Source: Caldifarciminota bacterium
GTDB taxonomy: Bacteria; Hydrothermota; Hydrothermia; UBA1063; CAJXJZ01
Direction of reading: 5' to 3'
DNA: 64,000 nucleotides
Assembly: GCA_026986775.1 (NCBI GenBank)
Contig: JALSNX010000018.1
Coordinates: 1 to 64,000 of the forward strand
This document shows positions 25,731 to 36,095 of the stretch, in pieces (position 1 is the first letter of the stretch; each line of letters begins with the position of its first letter). A program made the translations under genes and the position numbers. The notes below the pieces were generated by a model that was not told where the DNA came from, ran no database searches, and saw only the letters and a list, made by a program, of their open reading frames with translations.

Positions 25731-28700
25731 TTACCTTACTACCACAGCTCTCTTATTATATACCTTACCATCAATATCCACCACTATATAGTAAACTCCC
25801 TTAGAGCTGACAGAGTATTCAAATTTCTGCATGTGTTTATGGGGTAACATATTCCATCTTTTAACCATTCTTCCCGATGCGTCAAAAAGCATAACTTTCC
25901 CACTCGAAAATCCGCTCTCAACAGAAACTGTGAACGAGAGTTTACTCGTAGAAATTCCATTTATATATATACCTGCCTCGGTAACTGGATTATCTTCTGC
26001 AAAATGTTCCATACTTTTCTTAACCTTAAATGTTCCAAGTGTCTTTACAAAAACATTTGCAACACCATCCTTGTTTACAACAGTCTCGATTTTGTTCCAT
26101 GTTCCATTTTCCCATCTGAAAACGTTAACATATTGCCATTTCCGCGGTACTTTAATTGACAATTTCACTTTTTCGCTGAATTTTATACTATTTGAGCCCA
26201 AGGTAAAAGATACCTCATCACTTGTAGTATTATAAGTACAGACAAGTTTGATACCTTTGGGATTAAGAAGTTCGGGAATATGAAGTACTACTCTCCCATT
26301 GAAAAGAACATATTTACCAGAGCCCTCAATGGTAAATATAGAAATTGGATAACCTTTTGTAATAATCTCATTGCCATATACATCTTGTGCCCTTGCTTTT
26401 ACAAGGAAATTTCCCATAATAGGAAAATAGCTATGGAGTCGATATACGTAAGAGCTATCTCCATAAGTAAAATAGTTGAGTTTGTAAGTATATGTAGTGT
26501 CCTCAGACTCGAACAATATTTCTGGAACTCTTACATTAATATCATTCCCAACATCATTATATAACTCCTCTGAACCGTAGATATAAAAATCAGCTGTAGC
26601 GACAAAACCTGGATTCTGAATAATATATAATCTGGGCGTGTCTGGTGGGATAATATCTTCAGAGAAAGATACATAGTAAATATTAGGCGTTGAATTGGTA
26701 AGCACAACCACTCTATTTGAAGTGGAAGAAGAAAATCTTTTATAATTTCTTGTGGTATCTGTGAATACAATTTTATGATACGTCGTATCTTGCACCAACC
26801 CTACATAAAAATCCTCCGCCGGGATATCATTTGATATATCCATAGAGTATTCCCTGTTAGAATCAATACTCAAATAAAAAGTTGCGTAATTATACAAAGG
26901 TTGCACGATAGGAGCACTTGAAGGAACCACCTTAAATGTAGAATCGACCTGATATCGCCCCATCACATTTTTAATCGCCCAATTGTTGAGACACTCTGAC
27001 AGTGAAATTGTATCCAGAGCCATTTCCAGCCTGTTGTATCCCGTATAAGTTTCTGGCAAAGAAATAAGTCTACGAATTACATCATCACCAAGGTATTCTG
27101 ATAAAAACTCTATGAAATAGAATAGCCTCTCTCTATCTACCTCTCTTACATCAAGCGCATCCGGATGATGCTGTGAACCTGATAGAAGAGGTTGATTATA
27201 ATTAGTCTCAAATTCAATATTATCCACCACAAACCCCTTGGTGAGGTTATAGCCAGCCTTCTGTGTTAGATACTCTGCTATTGCAGTTATCAGAGGTTGC
27301 CTTTCATTGGGTAATTTAATCATAACCGAGAGTTTAGCAAAATTATAAGCCAGTATGGTTTTCTGAAGATCCGGTGTAAGATCTAAATACGAGACCCATG
27401 GCCATGTAGGTTGAAATTCAGGCTGAGCGTTAATTCCCACGATGTTAGTCAATATACTGTCAATATTAGACGTTTGTGCATAACCATAGAAAGGTAGATA
27501 ATCAACAACAAAGTTATTCTGATTATCAACAAACTGCTTAATGGGATAGATCAATACATTTATCTTTTGGGGTAAACTAAGCCCATAATCACTAATTATT
27601 GGTTGTAACTTTTTATAAACTGAATCAGAGAAGCTATTAAACAGAGAAATGAATGTATCAACAACAAAAGTAGAAACATTATCAAAATACAGTTTATCAG
27701 GAGTGCCTCCGGCCATGTTCATAAGTTTACCATTTACCGGTATAAAAGGGCCCACATCAGTTGCAAAAGTTAAATATTCATCATTAACAGTAAGAATCTG
27801 ATATACCTTAGTGGCTCCAATTTTATAAAAATACTTTGGCCATATAGCATAAACATTATAGGAACTTGATGAAGAAAGATTGTAATACACAGCACTATCA
27901 CTCTCAGGAACAATAATGAGCGTGTCTTCACGCAGGCCCAACATTTCTATAGGCTTGCCATCAAATAAATATTGTTCCCAAGTGCTTCCACCATCTGAAC
28001 TTTTGAGAACACCCTCTTCTGTGGCGCTATAAAGCACACCTGCTCTCTCCACTAATGAGTTCACTTTACCAGTATATAACGGGCTGTTATCATAAACAGG
28101 ATATACTCTATAAAGTCCTGAGTCTCCTGCTGCAAAAACGGAGGAACTGGTAGACCATAATTTATAAGCACCATTAATTGTATCTATAATTCTAACTTCT
28201 GCAGAATCAGACGAGACAAATGAAACTTCCATTATAGTATCATTTGAAATTGCTATTATTGATGTATCGGATCCAGGAATTGCAACAAGGTAGTTTATTG
28301 GAACGTCTTCAAGATACAAAATCATCTTACCAATATTCGGTACGTTGCTTATCATTCTGATAATGCCATATGAGCCATATATATACCACACACTTCTCAC
28401 CACTGGTGTTTTCTTAATAAATACTATACCATTAGTAGAATTTACTCTTTCACTTGTTCCCAAAAACTTTCTTAGGATAGCCTCAGACTCCCACTTTCCT
28501 GAAGAAAGCTCAGAAGTATAATATAGGCCACTGTTTTTTGCTACAACATATAGTCTCTCTTGTACGGGATTCACAGCCGCTATTATACCATGCTCAGTAG
28601 AATAGGGAATATACAAATTATAATGTTCTCCCTCTGCTACAGACACAACAGGTGAAATGTGCTCCTCCAGACTGATACCAACCCTAAAAAGAGGAGCATA

Positions 28701-28748
28701 AGATGTATCACCTATAGACATAAAAAACGCTAATATTATAGACAACAT
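25731..28748 (-). CDS. Large secreted protein: beta-propeller-like N-terminus, helical middle, C-terminal sorting-like domain
   Basis: A 1005-residue exported protein (signal about 1-16). The N-terminal third has propeller-type repeats, including an Asp-box-like SSDGGSTWEQYLF. The middle (about 370-610) resembles a gluzincin/peptidase-MA-like layout with a helical tail (LITAIAEYLTQKAGY, YFIEFLSEYLGDDVIRRLI), but I find no HExxH, so it is probably not an active metallopeptidase. The C-terminus (VMLFDASGRMVKRWN...GVYYIVVDIDGK) is a type IX-like sorting domain. Function is unknown; context says surface or secreted partner of the TonB receptor. Confidence 0.78.
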   Translation of the reverse strand: MLSIILAFFMSIGDTSYAPLFRVGISLEEHISPVVSVAEGEHYNLYIPYSTEHGIIAAVNPVQERLYVVAKNSGLYYTSELSSGKWESEAILRKFLGTSERVNSTNGIVFIKKTPVVRSVWYIYGSYGIIRMISNVPNIGKMILYLEDVPINYLVAIPGSDTSIIAISNDTIMEVSFVSSDSAEVRIIDTINGAYKLWSTSSSVFAAGDSGLYRVYPVYDNSPLYTGKVNSLVERAGVLYSATEEGVLKSSDGGSTWEQYLFDGKPIEMLGLREDTLIIVPESDSAVYYNLSSSSSYNVYAIWPKYFYKIGATKVYQILTVNDEYLTFATDVGPFIPVNGKLMNMAGGTPDKLYFDNVSTFVVDTFISLFNSFSDSVYKKLQPIISDYGLSLPQKINVLIYPIKQFVDNQNNFVVDYLPFYGYAQTSNIDSILTNIVGINAQPEFQPTWPWVSYLDLTPDLQKTILAYNFAKLSVMIKLPNERQPLITAIAEYLTQKAGYNLTKGFVVDNIEFETNYNQPLLSGSQHHPDALDVREVDRERLFYFIEFLSEYLGDDVIRRLISLPETYTGYNRLEMALDTISLSECLNNWAIKNVMGRYQVDSTFKVVPSSAPIVQPLYNYATFYLSIDSNREYSMDISNDIPAEDFYVGLVQDTTYHKIVFTDTTRNYKRFSSSTSNRVVVLTNSTPNIYYVSFSEDIIPPDTPRLYIIQNPGFVATADFYIYGSEELYNDVGNDINVRVPEILFESEDTTYTYKLNYFTYGDSSYVYRLHSYFPIMGNFLVKARAQDVYGNEIITKGYPISIFTIEGSGKYVLFNGRVVLHIPELLNPKGIKLVCTYNTTSDEVSFTLGSNSIKFSEKVKLSIKVPRKWQYVNVFRWENGTWNKIETVVNKDGVANVFVKTLGTFKVKKSMEHFAEDNPVTEAGIYINGISTSKLSFTVSVESGFSSGKVMLFDASGRMVKRWNMLPHKHMQKFEYSVSSKGVYYIVVDIDGKVYNKRAVVVR

Positions 28749-28758
28749 AATTCCCTCC

Positions 28759-29715
28759 TTACATGTTATAATAAATCTGTATTCTATGCTTTGGAGGAAG
28801 CGTATTCATATATGTATATGAATAATCAAGCCCCAAGCCGCCACGTATATTTATACCAAACCCAGCAGCAAATTTCTGTTCTCCCTGATTGTACATGTAT
28901 CCCCCACGTAAATTAAATAAGTGTAGCAATTTAAAATCGGCTCCTACACTTAGGCCTTCATAGTAATCATTTGGGTGAATAGCTTCCAAACTAAGAGTTA
29001 GTTTGTAATTTAGATTTTCTATAACTTCCATAGCAGCTCCCATTTCAAAAGACATGGGCAGAGGATAACCTTTAAATTGCTCTTTATGAGATTCAATGCT
29101 ACCTCCCTGCCCTATTGTATAAAAATTATAAGAACCACGAGGTTTAGAATCCGGTCCTAAATTTTTGATCACAAGTCCAATTCGTAAACTTTTAAAACCA
29201 GTCCAGTAGAAACTTCCTATGTCTATGGCAACATTATTTGTACCAACATAACCCCCATAATCCTCATGGAATAATTTTATAGAGAACCCTGCTGAAAACT
29301 TATCGGTATAGTACTTGGCATATGTAACATTCATCATAAATGTCTTATAACTGAGGTCCTTGCCTGTATAAACTATACCATTCTCCGTTACCTTAGTTTC
29401 TGGCATATTTCCAAGATAAGACCCCGCAAGATAAATCCCTAAATTTCCCCTATTTCTCATATTTATTACAGCACCTACTATAGGAAACTCTCCAATATCC
29501 ATCCAGCGCATACTGGAGACGCAAAAGGTATATTTACTCTTTAAGTTGGATATACCTGCCGGATTTGTTAAACCAGATAGTGGAGACTCGGCAACTGCTG
29601 TATAGGCTCCTCCCATCGCAGCTGACACCGGATCATAGTTCAACGATAAAAACGTTGAACTGGCTACTCCCACCTTACTAACCTGCGCAACAAGCAAAAA
29701 AACAAATATATTCAT
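28759..29715 (-). CDS. PorV/PorQ-family outer-membrane protein
   Basis: A 318-residue outer-membrane beta-barrel. After a signal peptide it has the family hallmark YDPVSAAMGGAYTAVAESPLSGLTNPAGIS, then alternating strands ending in aromatic residues (LGLDYSYTYMNT). PorV and PorQ act in type IX secretion, as shuttle or attachment subunits for proteins with C-terminal sorting domains. Its neighbours on both sides carry such domains, which fits. Confidence 0.82.
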   Translation of the reverse strand: MNIFVFLLVAQVSKVGVASSTFLSLNYDPVSAAMGGAYTAVAESPLSGLTNPAGISNLKSKYTFCVSSMRWMDIGEFPIVGAVINMRNRGNLGIYLAGSYLGNMPETKVTENGIVYTGKDLSYKTFMMNVTYAKYYTDKFSAGFSIKLFHEDYGGYVGTNNVAIDIGSFYWTGFKSLRIGLVIKNLGPDSKPRGSYNFYTIGQGGSIESHKEQFKGYPLPMSFEMGAAMEVIENLNYKLTLSLEAIHPNDYYEGLSVGADFKLLHLFNLRGGYMYNQGEQKFAAGFGINIRGGLGLDYSYTYMNTLPPKHRIQIYYNM

Positions 29716-29730
29716 TATATCCCTCCTTTA

Positions 29731-31860
29731 TTACCTGAGTATCATGAACTTCCCTATCTTGCTCTCACCATCTGGTGTGGTAATCTTGTAAATGTAGGTT
29801 CCTGTCGCTACTTTCATCCCTTCCTCCGAGAGTAAATTCCATGATATTGAACCCGACCCTTCTGTATTATAAAGCGTTATTATTTTATGCCCATTTAAAG
29901 TATAAATCGTTATCGCACATGATCGGGGGAGATTCTGAAATTCTATTCTATCTGCTATTTCATTATGTGCTGTCCAGACTGCATTACCGTAATATGGGTT
30001 AGGCACAACAACGACATCCTTCAATGTTCCCGTATGAGTAGGTTTCGTGATAGCAAGAGGATTACCTTTGTCGTCCTTCTTGTAATTACTCTTACTGCTT
30101 TCGAGACCTATTATTCCATTAGGGGAAGTATCATTATCATATGCAGTCACTGCATAAAAGTATGGAAATCCCGGAATGACAGTGGTATCAACAAAGGTAT
30201 GAATAAACGTTCCATCTGAATTTTTAGGTAGATCAGCAAGTAATTCCCATCCCAGCGGTTGGAATTTGGCTCTATATACCCTGTATCCTTGCACATCAAC
30301 TACTCCTTTTAGAGGATCCGGAGTTATTTCAGACTTATTATCCCATAACAATGTAACTCCTTCCGGAGAAACAGAATATTGTAGAGTTGGAGCAACAGGC
30401 GGAACGGGAATTTTCCAGTGTATATCTTGATCGGGATCTGAAGGAGTTAAAGGATCACTATGACGAGAGCCGGCATAGTATGCATAGAAGGCTCTATCTA
30501 TTATGCCTCTTAATCCATGCAAATATCCTCTTCCCCAATATTCATCAACACCGCCATTAAGTCCCTGACCTACACCTGCTACCCAGACAAGTTTTAGAGT
30601 ATCACCTGCTTCAATCCTAAATGGTCCAATAGTATTGAGAAATCTATAGTCAAACACAGATTGTCCGAGATTATATGGAAGAGGAGCAAATCTGTAATAC
30701 TGAGTTGCCGTACTACGACCCGCAAGATAATTATAAATATCCTCATCTGTTGCCGGGTCATGCTCCCAGTTCCACCACTGGTGCGACCAAGGACGAACGA
30801 AATACTTACCACTTCCCACATCTATAACTGAGTCAGCATCCTGAATTTCTAACTTATCAAGTGGGGCATAAATCCATGCTCCTCCCACGTAACCTGCCGC
30901 TGCACCACCCTCACCTGTATCATCGCCAGGATTTGCTGGGTCATCTCCATCATACATATAAGAAGCTCCTCGTGGGAAAATATAAACTTTATAAGTTTGC
31001 GATGTAACCGGGCTAGTATAATCAACTGCATGAAGTGTATCAAGTACTATCTCACCAGGCTCGTCTCCCCAAATCACATAATTATCCGGTACTCCATCTG
31101 GAATAGGAATAAAAGTATCAGATAATACCGTGCCTGAGTCCCCTATCGGAGGTAGAATCTGTAGATTATCCCATTCATGTCCGGTCCAACCATCAAAAGA
31201 TACCATATCGTCAATGTGTGGATTTGACTGGTCTATACCGGAAACATCGCAATCATACCATTGCCCCACATACAAACTATCAAGAACATTACTATGGCCA
31301 TTTATATCACACTGTGATGGATCATATGTAATATAGATCTCATATGCAATAAAATCGTTAAAAGGATAGTTCGGCCACTGCATACTCCTGATTATAACTC
31401 TAATGCCAGTATGCCTTCCTCCTGAATTTCTATCATTATTGTCCTTTTCGTCCTGGAAACAAGTTACCACATCAAAGGGGGACTTACCAGGGCCAGTTAT
31501 AGTTTGAAAATCTGGACATGGACTCCATTCTCCCATGGGATAGTTATGATTTGTTACATAAGGCACACCTCCCACCTTAACTCCTACCGTGAAATAACTG
31601 CCCCATAAATAGTAGTTGTTAACTGCAGCACCACCTGGCCATGAAAGTCCCCAATAGCCGCTACCAAATTCTCCTCCTAAAGATCCATAATTGGAGATAT
31701 AGTTCCATACTCCGCCCTGTGTTTGATTCACTATCAAATTACCGGCATCTTTAGTACCCATTATTCTGTTTTTGACCTTGGAGCTGTAATATAGTGACCT
31801 TGCCATTAGAGACTGGCTAAAAAGCAGGATTCCAAAAAATATCACGTGCTTACGTAACAT
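29731..31860 (-). CDS. Large secreted protein with fibronectin-like and FlgD-like C-terminal domains
   Basis: A 709-residue exported protein (signal about 1-20). The first ~470 residues are rich in Trp, Tyr, Gly and Asp and unassigned. A fibronectin type III-like segment follows at about 490-600 (VTLLWDNKSEI ... GYRVYRA ... YFYAVTAYD). The end (VVVPNPYYGNAVW ... ITIYTLNGHKI ... ATGTYIYKITTPDGESKIGKFMILR) is a FlgD-like/type IX-like C-terminal domain. It directly follows the TonB-dependent receptor gene, so it may be that receptor's extracellular partner. Confidence 0.8.
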   Translation of the reverse strand: MLRKHVIFFGILLFSQSLMARSLYYSSKVKNRIMGTKDAGNLIVNQTQGGVWNYISNYGSLGGEFGSGYWGLSWPGGAAVNNYYLWGSYFTVGVKVGGVPYVTNHNYPMGEWSPCPDFQTITGPGKSPFDVVTCFQDEKDNNDRNSGGRHTGIRVIIRSMQWPNYPFNDFIAYEIYITYDPSQCDINGHSNVLDSLYVGQWYDCDVSGIDQSNPHIDDMVSFDGWTGHEWDNLQILPPIGDSGTVLSDTFIPIPDGVPDNYVIWGDEPGEIVLDTLHAVDYTSPVTSQTYKVYIFPRGASYMYDGDDPANPGDDTGEGGAAAGYVGGAWIYAPLDKLEIQDADSVIDVGSGKYFVRPWSHQWWNWEHDPATDEDIYNYLAGRSTATQYYRFAPLPYNLGQSVFDYRFLNTIGPFRIEAGDTLKLVWVAGVGQGLNGGVDEYWGRGYLHGLRGIIDRAFYAYYAGSRHSDPLTPSDPDQDIHWKIPVPPVAPTLQYSVSPEGVTLLWDNKSEITPDPLKGVVDVQGYRVYRAKFQPLGWELLADLPKNSDGTFIHTFVDTTVIPGFPYFYAVTAYDNDTSPNGIIGLESSKSNYKKDDKGNPLAITKPTHTGTLKDVVVVPNPYYGNAVWTAHNEIADRIEFQNLPRSCAITIYTLNGHKIITLYNTEGSGSISWNLLSEEGMKVATGTYIYKITTPDGESKIGKFMILR

Positions 31861-31872
31861 TTGCGACCTCCT

Positions 31873-34800
31873 TTAAAATCCTTTTATCTGCAAAAGCATA
31901 CCCAATCTTGTTCTCCTTCTACTTGACCATACTCTTGGGTCACGTGTCTCGCCTTCTGGATTATGGAAAAATACGTACCAGTCAATATTTGCTGCGCTAA
32001 TAAGATCCTTACGATTAAACAAATTATTAACATCCACAAAAAATCTGAGAAATACCTTCCCTTTGCTAAATCTGAAATTTTTATATAGTCTCAGGTTAGT
32101 ATTCTGTGTAGAAGGATATCGAGCCGCATTAATATTTTCTATGGCTTCTCTAACAGTTTTTATCGGCGGTGTATATGGAAATCCACTACCGTACTGATGG
32201 TCTACTGTAATACCCCAATCATCAATTCCTCCAAATAGAGCCTTCCCTCTTGGAACAATGAAACTTAAATCAGTCTGCAAGCTGTGTCTCTGATCCCAGT
32301 CCAAGGGAGATTCATGAGGTGGCATAGGGTAACCACGCCATGCCCAATCATATGCATCAAACGGAGAAGAAAATGTACCGAGAGCAACCTGGAAGGTATA
32401 ATTTACATTTAACCCCAGATACGGCAAAATGCCTCCTCCAGGTCTCTTAGAAAAGCTAACTTCAATACCTCTAACATCACCATAGTCTTCGTTCACATAA
32501 GTAGAATAATTTCCGGTTATTCCATAATGTATCATCTTTAATCTTGCCCAATTTTTAATGTCCTTATAATAGGCAGAAGCATCAATTAATGTGTACTCAT
32601 TAAAAGCATGTTTTACCCCAAATTCATATGAAATTGTAAGTTCTGGATCAAGATTAGCATTACCTATGATAGGGAAGGCCCCGGAAAATACATAGTTACC
32701 GATTAATTGGCTTAATTGTGGGGGTTGCATGTAGTGCCCATAGGTAAAGTGTAAAACATCCCTATCACTCACTGGGAAGGAAATCCCTATCCTCGGACTT
32801 ATATGCCACTTTCCTTGTGCTTTTTTGGGGTTCTTGATCCTCCTTATTGAAAGCCATTGAGGATCGTTTTCAAACGGATTAGTAGAATCCGAAATGGAAT
32901 ATCCACCTGAGTAAAAGTAATCAAATCTTAATCCAAATTTGGCTACCATGCCTTCTACCTCTACTTTATCCCTTATATAGGCAGCCATTTGATAGGGCTT
33001 GATTGGATGATTTCTTAACCATTTTACAAAATTATCCAGTGTATCTCCTGGTCTTTCTGTAAAATTGCTGTTGACAAGCGTCATGTAAATGTTTCCACCT
33101 GAAGCATAATCAGCTCCATAACGCATTACATATAGTCTTTTATACTCAATACCTGCGAGTAATTCATGATATTTACTAACCTGCCCAGTGTACTTCAATA
33201 GAAAACTTTGCGTACTTGATCTACCAGTATACCACTGACTGCGAGGATAAGTATGAGGATCGGGAAGATACAAATTCCCAACCGATAAGATAGTATCTAT
33301 TACCATTGAATCTTCAATATTATGAACAATCCTGTTACGCATTTTTAACATATCTGGAATAAATGGAAACTGGTAATATGTTCCACTCATTTCTATTAAA
33401 GTATCAATACTCCCATCCTGCATTCTAACTTCCACTACATTGATATCATTATTAGACCTCTGCCCCCATGCGAATCTATTGTAAGGAAAATAAGCATAAC
33501 TACTATCCGTACTCCACCACTGAGGGCCGCTACCTAAAGAAGGATACAAATTTTGAACAACTGACTCCCACCAGTAATAAGGTAATTCTACATAGCCTTT
33601 ATCTTCGTAAACTTTTGCCCCAGGAAAAACAGAATCAATATTTATAAAATTACCCAGAGAATCTCTAAAATAATCAATGTCTACCTCTACAAAACCATTT
33701 TTATTCCTATCAGCAAAGTCGTCAATCCCATCCCTGTCAGCATCTTCAATTACATTATCGGTTAATTCCCTACCAAAATAACCAACCCTCAATTCTACAT
33801 ATTGCTTAGAGTTAGGTATATAGTTTATACCAAAAGACCCCTGAAGTATTTTTTCCGAGGTAATGTCACCGTTATCCAAAGCCAGACGCCACGGTGCTGA
33901 GTATGTCTTAAAACGCCTATACCTGTATATACCACTTGTAAATATCTTGAAATTTTTCAACGGTAAAGTAAATTTCCACTGGTAATTATTTTCAATATTA
34001 TAAAATCCAGGATCAAATGAAACAGGAAATGTTCCTTTATATTTAGAAATAACTCCTGATACATAAAAGCGAGGACCTTTTCTAAATGTAGGTATAAACG
34101 GCCCTCCAACACTAAACTCAAAAGTTTTATTCTGAGTTCTGTGCCTATTTAATGGACTCTTAAAATCTGTGTTTTTCCCTAAAAGAAAGTCAAGATATGG
34201 ATCCCCCTTATTCTCATCTAAAAAACCATATATCTTGTCTCCAAATATAGAAAAATCATTAGTGTAGGGCATCAGACTAATCTCATATTTTTCGCCACCT
34301 TCTTTTGTAATTATTTGAATAGCACCTGAAGAAGCTGAGCCCTGATCCACATCAAATCCTCCTCTTTCAACCGAAGCTTCTTGCATAGCCAATAGCGGAA
34401 CAATAGAAGTTGAAAAATTGTTGTATGGGTCCTTAGTTTCAATACCATCCACCGAAAAGCTTACCTCTCCTGGCCTTCCACCCCTTATATGCAATTCTCC
34501 TTCTCTAATTGAAACACCAGCCTGTCTGGCTATCACATCAGTAACTTCAGTTGCGGGCAGATTTTGAATATCTTTGGCAGTGGTAATTGTCCTGCTTGAG
34601 GTTAGATCTTTCTTGATAGCTTTAGGCTTTGCGGTCACCACTACAGTTGATTCTTGAAATGCTGCTGGCAACAGATAGAAATTTACTTCTGTAGTTCTAT
34701 CAGCATCTACATTCACATTTTTTACTACCATATCTCTGTAGCCAACATATGAAGCCTTAAGTGTATATGTTCCTGGCGGTACATTTATTATGACAAAAGA

Positions 34801-34989
34801 TCCATCTAAGTCTGTGGCAGTTCCCTGACCGGTTTCCTGTATAATCACACCAGCCCCGGGAAGGGCTTCACCGGTCTGTTTATCCACCACTTTACCTACA
34901 ATCTTACCTGTTGTGCCAGCATAAAGCATTCCTGTAAATGCTATGCCGAGCACAACGCTTACCATATAGCGCCATTTTAGCATAGGCAA
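31873..34989 (-). CDS. TonB-dependent outer-membrane receptor with N-terminal carboxypeptidase-regulatory-like domain
   Basis: A 1038-residue receptor. After the signal peptide (about 1-25) comes a carboxypeptidase-regulatory-like domain (GKIVGKVVDKQTGEALPGAG to about residue 110), then a plug domain (IQNLPATEVTDVIARQAGV, GELHIRGGRPGEVSFSVDG), then a large beta-barrel ending in RRRTRLGMLLQIKGF with a terminal Phe. A calcium-binding type insert is visible (DADRDGIDDFADRNKNG). Architecture is SusC-like. The substrate is unknown. It is encoded 5 nt after tonB, implying a dedicated energy-coupling system. Confidence 0.93.
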   Translation of the reverse strand: MPMLKWRYMVSVVLGIAFTGMLYAGTTGKIVGKVVDKQTGEALPGAGVIIQETGQGTATDLDGSFVIINVPPGTYTLKASYVGYRDMVVKNVNVDADRTTEVNFYLLPAAFQESTVVVTAKPKAIKKDLTSSRTITTAKDIQNLPATEVTDVIARQAGVSIREGELHIRGGRPGEVSFSVDGIETKDPYNNFSTSIVPLLAMQEASVERGGFDVDQGSASSGAIQIITKEGGEKYEISLMPYTNDFSIFGDKIYGFLDENKGDPYLDFLLGKNTDFKSPLNRHRTQNKTFEFSVGGPFIPTFRKGPRFYVSGVISKYKGTFPVSFDPGFYNIENNYQWKFTLPLKNFKIFTSGIYRYRRFKTYSAPWRLALDNGDITSEKILQGSFGINYIPNSKQYVELRVGYFGRELTDNVIEDADRDGIDDFADRNKNGFVEVDIDYFRDSLGNFINIDSVFPGAKVYEDKGYVELPYYWWESVVQNLYPSLGSGPQWWSTDSSYAYFPYNRFAWGQRSNNDINVVEVRMQDGSIDTLIEMSGTYYQFPFIPDMLKMRNRIVHNIEDSMVIDTILSVGNLYLPDPHTYPRSQWYTGRSSTQSFLLKYTGQVSKYHELLAGIEYKRLYVMRYGADYASGGNIYMTLVNSNFTERPGDTLDNFVKWLRNHPIKPYQMAAYIRDKVEVEGMVAKFGLRFDYFYSGGYSISDSTNPFENDPQWLSIRRIKNPKKAQGKWHISPRIGISFPVSDRDVLHFTYGHYMQPPQLSQLIGNYVFSGAFPIIGNANLDPELTISYEFGVKHAFNEYTLIDASAYYKDIKNWARLKMIHYGITGNYSTYVNEDYGDVRGIEVSFSKRPGGGILPYLGLNVNYTFQVALGTFSSPFDAYDWAWRGYPMPPHESPLDWDQRHSLQTDLSFIVPRGKALFGGIDDWGITVDHQYGSGFPYTPPIKTVREAIENINAARYPSTQNTNLRLYKNFRFSKGKVFLRFFVDVNNLFNRKDLISAANIDWYVFFHNPEGETRDPRVWSSRRRTRLGMLLQIKGF

Positions 34990-34994
34990 CCTCC

Positions 34995-35657
34995 TTATCT
35001 TTCCAGACTAAACACTATTGGCTGAATGACCCGAACGCTGACGGGTCTATCGTTCTGCATTGCTGGCTTGAACACATACTGCTTTACAGCATTCAAAGCA
35101 GCCTGATTAAATATTTCATTGTCAGATTTGAGGACACGGGCACTCTTAACATGCCCGTCCTTGCCCACAATTATCTCAACAATTACCTTACCTTCAAGAC
35201 CTGCTTTTCTTGCAAGTTCTGGATATTCTGGTAAAACCCTCTTTATAATCTGGGGTTTTTGCTGAACCATATAGAATTCATATACACTGTCTTCCTGCGG
35301 CGGTGGTGGTAATTCTGCTTCATTGAATGTTGTGGGTCCAATATCTATAGTATCTTCTGCTGCCGATTCTTCCTCCTCTGGGGTCGTCGCTTCTTCTATT
35401 TGTTTGGGAACCTGAGGCTTTGTTTGTGGTGGTGGCGGTTCTTCTATCTGGGCCTCAAGGTTAATCTCTTCTACCTGTGTGACTGTTTCTGTTTTCGGTG
35501 TATATGCTTTTATCTCCATATGTCTTACAGTAAGGAAAATAACGATGAAAAACAGTAAAGCCACACCTATAGCTTTCTCAAGGTCTGTAGCATATTCAAG
35601 CTCAGGGTCGTAGGCCTTTACTGCCTGTCCTTTTTTGATTTTTTTGTCATCGGCCAT
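34995..35657 (-). CDS. tonB: TonB energy-transducing protein
   Basis: A 220-residue TonB: short cytoplasmic start, a single transmembrane helix (about 28-45, IGVALLFFIVIFLTV), a Pro/Glu-rich periplasmic linker (EEPPPPQTKPQVPKQ), and a C-terminal TonB domain (PEYPELARKAGLEGKVIVEI ... FKPAMQNDRPVSVRV). It carries the proton-motive energy from ExbB/ExbD to the receptor. I start at 35657 with GGGGGTG upstream; an ATG six bases earlier is also possible. Confidence 0.93.
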   Translation of the reverse strand: MADDKKIKKGQAVKAYDPELEYATDLEKAIGVALLFFIVIFLTVRHMEIKAYTPKTETVTQVEEINLEAQIEEPPPPQTKPQVPKQIEEATTPEEEESAAEDTIDIGPTTFNEAELPPPPQEDSVYEFYMVQQKPQIIKRVLPEYPELARKAGLEGKVIVEIIVGKDGHVKSARVLKSDNEIFNQAALNAVKQYVFKPAMQNDRPVSVRVIQPIVFSLER

Positions 35658-35672
35658 ATACATCACCCCCTC

Positions 35673-36086
35673 TTATTTTTTATAATTAGTGGCAAATACT
35701 ACACGAAGGGCTTTGGCTTCTCGTAGTGCTTCTATTACTTTATCAATGTAGTCGTACTTCACATTTTTGTCCGCTTTTATTGATACTATGAGTTCCGGTT
35801 TTTCTTCCACCTTCCTGGCATAAGCAATTTTTAATATATCTGGAGATACGATCTTATCATCTACTGATATTTTACCATCCTTGCCTATATACACATGGGA
35901 TATATCCCGTGTTCTCGTCAGCTTTTCTGTAGCTCTCGCTTCAGGTAAAATTACCTTTAAACCCACCTCTTTTCTAAATGTGGTTGAAACCATGAAAAAA
36001 ATAAGGAGCAAAAAGGCAATATCTGACATTGAAGCGGTTGGTATTGCAACCTTGCCTTCCTTTCTTCTCTGTTTCCTTCTTGCCAT
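35673..36086 (-). CDS. exbD: ExbD/TolR-family protein (second copy)
   Basis: A 137-residue protein with a basic N-terminus (MARRKQRRKEGKVAIPTASMSDIAFLLLIFFMVSTTF): the single transmembrane helix contains the conserved Asp (MSDIAFLLLIFF) used in proton conduction, followed by a periplasmic domain. Works with ExbB and TonB in the inner membrane. It is the second of two tandem exbD genes; the pair are similar only in overall form, so they may form a hetero-dimer. Confidence 0.92.
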   Translation of the reverse strand: MARRKQRRKEGKVAIPTASMSDIAFLLLIFFMVSTTFRKEVGLKVILPEARATEKLTRTRDISHVYIGKDGKISVDDKIVSPDILKIAYARKVEEKPELIVSIKADKNVKYDYIDKVIEALREAKALRVVFATNYKK

Positions 36087-36095
36087 GTTAACCTC

